From: Microbacteriaceae bacterium PS02344
GTDB lineage: Bacteria > Actinomycetota > Actinomycetes > Actinomycetales > Microbacteriaceae
DNA: 64,000 bases
Assembly: GCA_029959905.1 (NCBI GenBank)
Contig: JASCNZ010000001.1
Coordinates: forward strand, 202,305 to 266,304
Direction of reading: 5' to 3'
Position 1 is the stretch's first letter; the number at the start of each line of letters is the position of its first letter. This document shows, one piece after another, positions 58,295 to 64,000 of the stretch. The notes beneath the pieces are model-generated. The model was not told the DNA's origin. It made no database searches and saw only the letters and a list, made by a program, of their open reading frames with translations. The position numbers were made by a program, and so were the translations under genes.

Positions 58295-61200
58295 TCACCC
58301 CAGACAGCTCGGTCCGAGCAGCGACTTCAGGTCGCCGAACAGGTCGGCCGAGACCTTCACCGGCATGGGCACCTCGAAGACCTTCGCGGTGCCGCCGCGA
58401 TGGACCCGCAGCATGACCTCGGTCTCGCCGGCATGGCGGCGCAGCACCTCGGCGAGGTCGGTCATGACGCGCTCCGTCGCGCGCTGCTCCGGCAGCACCA
58501 GCGCCAACGGTCCCGCGGCGTCGAACGATCCGACGTCGGGCGCGAAAGCGGACTGCGCGTGCAGGTTCAGACCGTCATCGCGCCGCGAGACCCGCCCGCG
58601 CACGGCGAGGATCGAGTCCTGCTGCAGGATGTGCTGGAACTCGGTGTAGGTCTTGCCCATGAACATGACCGTCACCTCGCCGTTGAAGTCCTCGACGGTG
58701 ATCATGCCGTACGGATTACCGCTGGCCTTGGCGACCCGGTGCTGCACGCTCGTCACCAGCCCCGCAACCGTGACCTGGTCGCCGTCCTGCAGGTCCTCGG
58801 AGTTGTTGAGGTCGTGGATCGAGATCGACGCGTGCTTGGCGAGCGGGACCTCGAGGCCGGCGAGCGGGTGGTCCGAGACGTAGAGGCCCAGCATCTCGCG
58901 CTCGAACGCGAGCTTGTCCTTCTTGATCCACTCGGGGCGCGCGGGCACCTTGGCGGGCGCGACCTCCTCCATGCCGTCGTAGAGGCTGTCGAAGTCGAAC
59001 CCGATGGCCCCCTGCGCCTCGTTCCGTTTGCGGTCGACCGCCGCCTCGACCGCGTCTTCATGGATCTCGACGAGGGCGCGCCGGGTGTCGCCCATCGAGT
59101 CGAACGCGCCAGCCTTGATGAGCGACTCGACGGTGCGCTTGTTGGCGACGTGCAGCGGCACCTTGTCGAGGAAGTGGTGGAACGACGTGAAGCGCTCATC
59201 CTTGCGGGCCTGCACGATGCCGTCGACCACGTTGCTGCCGACGTTGCGCACCGCGCCGAGTCCGAAGCGGATGTCGTCGCCGACCGCGGCGAAGAAGTTG
59301 ATCGATTCGGACACGTCGGGCGGAAGCACCTTAATGCCCATCCGCCGGCACTCGTTGAGGTACAGCGCCATCTTGTCCTTCGAGTCGCCGACGCTCGTGA
59401 GCAGCGCGGCCATGTACTCGGCGGGATAGTGCGCCTTGAGGTACGCCGTCCAGTAGGAGACGAGACCGTAGGCGGCGGAGTGCGCTTTGTTGAAGGCGTA
59501 GTCCGAGAATGGCAGCAGGATGTCCCACAGGGCCTTGACGGCCCCCTCGCCGAACCCGCGCTCCTTCATGCCCCCGGCGAAGCCCTCGTACTGCTTGTCG
59601 AGCTCGGACTTCTTCTTCTTGCCCATCGCGCGTCGCAGGATGTCGGCCTGGCCGAGGCTGAACCCCGCGACCTTCTGCGCGATCGCCATGACCTGCTCCT
59701 GGTAGATGATCAGGCCGTAGGTCGTATCGAGGATGTCGCGCAGCGGCTCCTCGAGCTCGGGGTGGATGGGGGTGATCGGCTGCTGTCCGTTCTTGCGCAG
59801 CGCGTAGTTCGTGTGCGAGTTCGCCCCCATGGGACCGGGACGGTACAGCGCGATGACGGCCGAGATGTCTTCGAAGTTGTCGGGCCGCATCAGACGCAGC
59901 AGCGAGCGCATGGGTCCGCCGTCGAGCTGGAAGACGCCCAGGGTGTCTCCGCGCGACAGCAGCTCGTACGCGCCGCGGTCGTCGAGCTCGAGGTGCTCGA
60001 GGTCGAGTTCCTCCCCCCGGTTCAGGCGGATGTTGTCGAGCGCGTCGGAGATGATCGTGAGGTTGCGCAGCCCCAGGAAGTCCATCTTGATCAGACCGAG
60101 CGTCTCGCACGACGGGTAGTCGAACTGCGTGACGATCTGGCCGTCCTGCTCGCGACGCATGATGGGGATGATGTCGAGCAGCGGCTCGGACGACATGATC
60201 ACACCGGCGGCGTGCACGCCCCACTGGCGCTTCAGCCCCTCGAGGCCGAGTGCGCGGTCGAAGACGGTCTTGGCCTCGGGGTCGGTCTCGATGAGTGCCC
60301 GGAACTCGCTGGCCTCCTTGTACCGCGGGTGCGCGGAGTCGAACATGCCGTCGAGCGGCATGTCCTTGCCCATGACGGGGGGCGGCATCGCCTTGGTGAG
60401 GCGCTCGCCCATACTGAACGGGAAGCCCAGCACGCGCCCGGCGTCCTTGAGCGCCTGCTTCGACTTGATGGTGCCGTAGGTGACGATCTGAGCGACGCGC
60501 TCGGAGCCGTACTTCGCCGTGACGTAGTCGATGACCTCGCCGCGACGACGGTCGTCGAAGTCGACGTCGAAGTCGGGCATCGAGACACGGTCGGGGTTGA
60601 GGAAGCGCTCGAAGATCAGGCCGTGCTCGAGCGGGTCGAGGTCGGTGATCTTCATCGCATACGCGACCATGGAGCCGGCACCGGAACCACGGCCCGGACC
60701 GACGCGGATGCCGTTGTCCTTCGCCCAGTTGATGAAGTCGGCGACGACGAGGAAGTAGCCGGGGAACCCCATCTGGAGGATGATGCCGGTCTCGTACTCG
60801 GCCTGCTTGCGCACCTTGTCGGGGATGCCCTGGGGGTAGCGGTAGTGCAGGCCGTTCTCGACCTCTTTGATGAGCCAGCTGTCTTCGGTCTCACCGTCGG
60901 GCACCGGGAAGCGCGGCATGTAGTTGGCAGAGGTGTTGAACTCGACCTCGCACCGCTCGGCGATGAGAAGCGTGTTGTCGCAGGCCTCGGGGTGGTCTCG
61001 GAACATCTGCCGCATCTCGGCAGCGGTCTTGATGTAGTACCCGTCGCCGTCGAACTTGAACCGGTTGGGGTCGTCGAGCGTCGATCCTGACTGCACGCAC
61101 AGCAGGGCGGCGTGCGCATCGGCCTCGTGCTGGTGCGTGTAGTGCGAGTCGTTGGTGGCGACGAGCGGGATGTTCAGGTCTTTCGCGAGACGGAGGAGAT

Positions 61201-61813
61201 CGGTCATCACGCGGCGCTCGATAGACAAACCGTGGTCCATGATCTCGGCGAAGTAGTTCTCCTTGCCGAAGATGTCCTGGAACTCGGCCGCGGCCGCGCG
61301 CGCGGCCTCGTACTGCCCGAGGCGCAGGCGCGTCTGCACCTCGCCGGAAGGGCAGCCGGTGGTGGCGATGAGACCCTTGCCGTAGGTTTGCAGCAACTCG
61401 CGGTCCATACGCGGCTTGAAGTAGTAGCCCTCCATGCTCGACCGCGAACTCAGCCGGAACAGGTTGTGCATGCCCTCGGTGCTCTGGCTCCACATCGTCA
61501 TGTGCGTGTAGGCGCCAGACCCCGACACGTCGTCGCTCTTCTGGTCGGCGGTGCCCCACTGCACGCGCGTCTTGTCGCTCCGGTGCGTGCCGGGCGTGAC
61601 GTAGGCCTCGAGGCCGACGATCGGCTTGACGCCGGCGTTCTTGGCCGCGTTGTAGAACTCGAAGGCGGCGAAGGTGTTGCCGTGGTCGGTCACCGCAATG
61701 GCCGGCATGCCGTAGTCGGCGGCCGCCTGGGTCATCGCGTTGATCTTCGCCGCACCGTCGAGCATGGAGTACTCGCTGTGCACGTGCAGGTGGACGAAAG
61801 AGTCGGAAGCCAT
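58295..61813 (-). CDS. dnaE: DNA polymerase III subunit alpha
   Basis: A 1,172-residue replicative polymerase. The N-terminal PHP domain starts VHLHVHSEYSMLDGAAKINA and keeps TDHGNTFA. The polymerase active site is MPDFDVDFDDRRR, with GSGAGSMVAYAM before it. A helix-hairpin-helix and an OB domain (VTVAGLVTSVQHR) follow, and the tail is short. TAGACT lies 7 bases before the ATG at 61813, supporting this start and a leaderless mRNA; an ATG at 61843 with GGAG upstream is the alternative. Confidence 0.97.
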   Translation of the reverse strand: MASDSFVHLHVHSEYSMLDGAAKINAMTQAAADYGMPAIAVTDHGNTFAAFEFYNAAKNAGVKPIVGLEAYVTPGTHRSDKTRVQWGTADQKSDDVSGSGAYTHMTMWSQSTEGMHNLFRLSSRSSMEGYYFKPRMDRELLQTYGKGLIATTGCPSGEVQTRLRLGQYEAARAAAAEFQDIFGKENYFAEIMDHGLSIERRVMTDLLRLAKDLNIPLVATNDSHYTHQHEADAHAALLCVQSGSTLDDPNRFKFDGDGYYIKTAAEMRQMFRDHPEACDNTLLIAERCEVEFNTSANYMPRFPVPDGETEDSWLIKEVENGLHYRYPQGIPDKVRKQAEYETGIILQMGFPGYFLVVADFINWAKDNGIRVGPGRGSGAGSMVAYAMKITDLDPLEHGLIFERFLNPDRVSMPDFDVDFDDRRRGEVIDYVTAKYGSERVAQIVTYGTIKSKQALKDAGRVLGFPFSMGERLTKAMPPPVMGKDMPLDGMFDSAHPRYKEASEFRALIETDPEAKTVFDRALGLEGLKRQWGVHAAGVIMSSEPLLDIIPIMRREQDGQIVTQFDYPSCETLGLIKMDFLGLRNLTIISDALDNIRLNRGEELDLEHLELDDRGAYELLSRGDTLGVFQLDGGPMRSLLRLMRPDNFEDISAVIALYRPGPMGANSHTNYALRKNGQQPITPIHPELEEPLRDILDTTYGLIIYQEQVMAIAQKVAGFSLGQADILRRAMGKKKKSELDKQYEGFAGGMKERGFGEGAVKALWDILLPFSDYAFNKAHSAAYGLVSYWTAYLKAHYPAEYMAALLTSVGDSKDKMALYLNECRRMGIKVLPPDVSESINFFAAVGDDIRFGLGAVRNVGSNVVDGIVQARKDERFTSFHHFLDKVPLHVANKRTVESLIKAGAFDSMGDTRRALVEIHEDAVEAAVDRKRNEAQGAIGFDFDSLYDGMEEVAPAKVPARPEWIKKDKLAFEREMLGLYVSDHPLAGLEVPLAKHASISIHDLNNSEDLQDGDQVTVAGLVTSVQHRVAKASGNPYGMITVEDFNGEVTVMFMGKTYTEFQHILQQDSILAVRGRVSRRDDGLNLHAQSAFAPDVGSFDAAGPLALVLPEQRATERVMTDLAEVLRRHAGETEVMLRVHRGGTAKVFEVPMPVKVSADLFGDLKSLLGPSCLG

Positions 61814-61820
61814 GGATTCG

Positions 61821-61826
61821 AGTCTA
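61821..61826 (-). promoter_or_regulatory. -10 element of dnaE (leaderless)
   Basis: TAGACT, seven bases (CGAATCC), then ATG. Same geometry as at uvrA, trpD, nrdR and pyrD. Confidence 0.5.
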
Positions 61827-61856
61827 CTTTCGGCATCCGACATCCGGGCTCCGTGG

Positions 61857-62429
61857 TCAGCGCAGGTCGAGCCTCATCAGCACCCGCGGAAAGCCGTCGA
61901 GAACCGACCCCGTGTCCGCCGCCTTCCGGAATCCCGCGGCCTCGAAGAGGCTGCGAATCCCGACGTAGGCCATGGTCTGATTGACCCGCGCGCCGCGATT
62001 ATCCACCGGGTACGCCTCCACCGCGGGCGCGCCCCGCCCCCTCGCATAGTCCACCGCGCCCGCGACGAGCGCGTGCGAGATCCCTTGCTTCCGGTAGCCG
62101 GGTCGGATGCGGAAGCACCAGAGCGACCAGACATCGAGCTCGTCCACGTGCGGGATCAGTCGATTGCGCGCGAAGCTCGTGTCACGCCTCGGATGCAGGG
62201 CTGCCCATCCCACGGGTTCGCCGTCGAGGTACGCGATGACCCCCGGGGGCGGATCGTGACGGCACAGCTCCCGCACCCGGTCGGCGCGCGCGGGGCCGCG
62301 GAGCGAGACGTTCTCCTTGTTGCCCACCCGGTAGCTGAGGCAGAAGCACACGTTCGATGTCGGATTGCGAGGGCCGACCAGTGCGGCGACGTCGTCGAAG
62401 ACCGTCGCCGGTCGAACTTCGATGTCCAT
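61857..62429 (-). CDS. GNAT-family N-acetyltransferase
   Basis: A 190-residue acetyltransferase. CFRIRPGYRKQGISHALVAG is the acetyl-CoA loop, preceded by VGWAALHPR. A cysteine pair, VCFCLSYRVG, lies near the N-terminus in a short stretch that is usual for one GNAT subgroup. GATACT six bases before the ATG may be a -10, giving a leaderless mRNA. Substrate unknown. Confidence 0.88.
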   Translation of the reverse strand: MDIEVRPATVFDDVAALVGPRNPTSNVCFCLSYRVGNKENVSLRGPARADRVRELCRHDPPPGVIAYLDGEPVGWAALHPRRDTSFARNRLIPHVDELDVWSLWCFRIRPGYRKQGISHALVAGAVDYARGRGAPAVEAYPVDNRGARVNQTMAYVGIRSLFEAAGFRKAADTGSVLDGFPRVLMRLDLR

Positions 62430-62495
62430 GCCCTCAGTATCGCGCCGGCATCCGACATTCCTGCACGACGGAGGCCGTTCCGTGCTGCGTCGTCG

Positions 62496-63419
62496 TCACG
62501 CGTCGCCGCGGAGCACCGCGAGAGCGTGCTGGAAGTCGGCTGGGTAGGGCGACTCGAACTGGACCCACTCCCCCGTGCCCGGGTGCGAGAACGCGAGCTG
62601 GTGGGCGTGGAGCCACTGCCGGCCGAGGCCGAGCCGTGCCGAGAGGGTCGGGTCTGCGCCGTAGAGCGGGTCGCCGACGCACGGATGCCGGTGGGCGGCC
62701 ATGTGCACGCGGATCTGATGCGTTCGCCCCGTCTCCAGGTGGATCTCCAGCAGAGACGCCCCGGGGAAGGCCTCGAGCGTCTCGTAGTGCGTCACGGAGG
62801 GCTTTCCGTCCGGGATTACTGCGAACTTCCACGAGTGATTCGGGTGGCGCCCGATCGGGGCGTCGATCGTCCCGACGAGGGGATCCGGATGCCCCTGCAC
62901 CACCGCGTGGTAGATCTTCTCGACCGTGCGCTCCTTGAAGGCACGCTTCAGCGCGGTATAGGCCGTCTCGCTCTTGGCGACCACCATGAGCCCGCTGGTC
63001 CCCACGTCGAGGCGGTGCACCACGCCCTGGCGCTCCGGTGCCCCACTCGTCGCGATGCGGAATCCGGCCGCCGCAAGTGCGCCCACCACGGTCGGACCTT
63101 CCCACCCCAAGGAGGGATGCGCCGCCACGCCGGTCGGTTTGTCGACCACGACGATGTCATCGTCGTCGTGCACGATTCCCAGTTCCGGCACCGCAAGCGG
63201 GATGATCCGCGGGCCCTCCTTGGGCTGCCATTCGACCTCGAGCCAGCCTCCGCCGCGCAGACGGTCCGACTTGTCGAGCGCGACGCCGTCGAGTCGGACG
63301 CCGCCCGCAGCGGCGACGTCAGCCGCGAAGGTGCGGGAGAAGCCCAGCATCTTTGCGAGAGCGGCATCGACGCGTGCGCCATCGAGCCCGTCGGGAACCG
63401 GGAGTGAACGCGACTCCAC
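62496..63419 (-). CDS. RluA-family pseudouridine synthase
   Basis: A 307-residue RNA-modifying enzyme. An N-terminal S4-like RNA-binding part ([20 protein letters not shown]) precedes the catalytic domain with [19 protein letters not shown] (catalytic aspartate) and [12 protein letters not shown]. It makes pseudouridine in 23S rRNA or tRNA; the exact site (RluD-like is likely) is not certain. The GTG at 63419 is two bases before the lspA stop, so translation is coupled; a longer frame would overlap lspA by 56 bases. Confidence 0.93.
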   Translation of the reverse strand: MESRSLPVPDGLDGARVDAALAKMLGFSRTFAADVAAAGGVRLDGVALDKSDRLRGGGWLEVEWQPKEGPRIIPLAVPELGIVHDDDDIVVVDKPTGVAAHPSLGWEGPTVVGALAAAGFRIATSGAPERQGVVHRLDVGTSGLMVVAKSETAYTALKRAFKERTVEKIYHAVVQGHPDPLVGTIDAPIGRHPNHSWKFAVIPDGKPSVTHYETLEAFPGASLLEIHLETGRTHQIRVHMAAHRHPCVGDPLYGADPTLSARLGLGRQWLHAHQLAFSHPGTGEWVQFESPYPADFQHALAVLRGDA

Positions 63420-63420
63420 C

Positions 63421-63963
63421 TCAGCGCTCGCCGTCCGCCGTCGCGCGCTCCGCGGCGAGGGCGTCGGCCTCGGCATCCGTCTCGACGGCCTCGTGGTCGC
63501 GTTCGCGGGAGCCGTCGAAGCGCAGGCCGAAGACCACGAGCAGGGCGACCGAGATCATCCCGGTCACGATGAAGATGTCGGCGACGTTGAAGATCGCGGG
63601 CATCATCCAGGGCATCGAGATCATGTCGACGACATGGCCGACCGGGAAGCCCGGCTCGCGGAAGAGACGGTCACCGAGGTTGCCGAGGACACCGCCGAGC
63701 AGGCACCCGAGGACGACGGCCCAGAGACGCGAACGCAGACCGAACGCCTTCCACACGATCACACCGGCCACGACGGCCAGCGCGATGGTGAAGAGCCAGG
63801 TGACGTCGGACCCGAGGGAGAACGCGGCTCCGGGGTTGCGCACGTAGTAGAGCTGGAGGAAGTCGCCGAGCACGGGGACCGGCTTCTGCTCCGGGAGGTT
63901 CTGCACCGTGAGGTGCTTCACAAACTGATCGGCGGGCCCCCCCCACCCGGGGGGGCTTGCCAC
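63421..63963 (-). CDS. lspA: Lipoprotein signal peptidase, N-terminus unreliable
   Basis: An aspartic membrane peptidase that cleaves prolipoproteins, so it would process the lipoproteins CtaC and the ABC binding protein. [31 protein letters not shown] and [11 protein letters not shown] are family motifs, the last two with the catalytic aspartates. A hydrophilic acidic tail follows. The first membrane helix is missing: codons before DQF (about 63930 and up) read [11 protein letters not shown] and come from a G/C homopolymer stretch, so the true start is lost at the edge. Confidence 0.9.
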   Translation of the reverse strand: MASPPGWGGPADQFVKHLTVQNLPEQKPVPVLGDFLQLYYVRNPGAAFSLGSDVTWLFTIALAVVAGVIVWKAFGLRSRLWAVVLGCLLGGVLGNLGDRLFREPGFPVGHVVDMISMPWMMPAIFNVADIFIVTGMISVALLVVFGLRFDGSRERDHEAVETDAEADALAAERATADGER

Positions 63964-64000
63964 CCGGGCGGCGGCCGCCCCCCCCCCCCGCCGGGGGCCG
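63935..64000. other. Low-complexity G/C homopolymer end of the window
   Basis: Runs of nine, seven and twelve G or C with almost no A/T, unlike any other part of the window. The lspA frame loses homology here. This looks like poor-quality sequence at a contig end, not biology. Confidence 0.7.

Noticed and set aside
58232..61090. Long plus-strand open frame opposite dnaE
   Set aside because: Antisense shadow; dnaE motifs on the minus strand are unambiguous.

Overview
The window is a 64-kb piece of a high-GC actinobacterial chromosome. RbpA, WhiA, split ClpP1/ClpP2, an actinobacterial cytochrome bcc-aa3 branch (di-heme QcrC, CtaF) and a translational-type ileS T-box place it in Actinomycetota. 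The gene order and protein style (DUF3043 protein, deoC-linked aldehyde dehydrogenases) suggest Microbacteriaceae, most likely Microbacterium; that genus call is inference. Almost everything is core chromosome. I see no CRISPR array, prophage, transposase, plasmid gene or biosynthetic cluster, so I do not claim a large new system.

Layout. 1-3.1 kb: ileS (3' end outside the window) with its T-box leader. 3.1-3.6 kb: a decayed AbiEi/DUF559-type gene bracketed by a 14-bp inverted repeat and followed by a G-rich tract. 3.6-8.5 kb: a four-gene peptide/nickel-type ABC importer operon. 8.7-11.5 kb: valS and a small partner. 11.6-20.8 kb: clpX, a deoxyribose catabolic operon (SorC-type regulator, deoC, two aldehyde dehydrogenase genes), clpP2, clpP1, a TPR gene and tig; the deo operon interrupts the usual tig-clpP-clpX order. 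20.9-22.5 kb: tRNA-Pro, tRNA-Gly and a membrane-anchored HExxH protein. 22.5-34 kb, all on the minus strand: uvrA-uvrC-rapZ-whiA, sodA, gapA-pgk-tpiA-secG-rbpA. 34.0-34.7 kb: a divergent pair, an OhrR-like MarR regulator and a tiny CxxC protein. 34.8-39.1 kb: uvrB, coaE, rpsA. 39.3-42.3 kb: a 5'-3' exonuclease, a PHP-domain protein and trpD. 42.5-51.5 kb: the respiratory block ctaE-qcrC-qcrA-qcrB and ctaC-ctaD-ctaF, with a small RidA/GNAT/rhodanese islet between them. 51.6-64 kb: erpA, an M20 peptidase, a DUF3043 protein, pyrD, nrdR, hisD, a membrane protein, dnaE, a GNAT gene, an RluA-type pseudouridine synthase and lspA, whose 5' end runs into low-complexity sequence.

How the parts work together. 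UvrA, UvrB and UvrC are the three nucleotide-excision-repair proteins. GapA, Pgk and TpiA form the triose part of glycolysis. The Qcr and Cta proteins make the menaquinol:cytochrome c to oxygen supercomplex. ClpX and ClpP1P2 form a protease. DeoC and the aldehyde dehydrogenases convert deoxyribose-5-phosphate to glyceraldehyde-3-phosphate and an oxidised C2 product. Many genes start 6 or 7 bases after a -10-like hexamer with no ribosome-binding site, so leaderless transcripts look common here.
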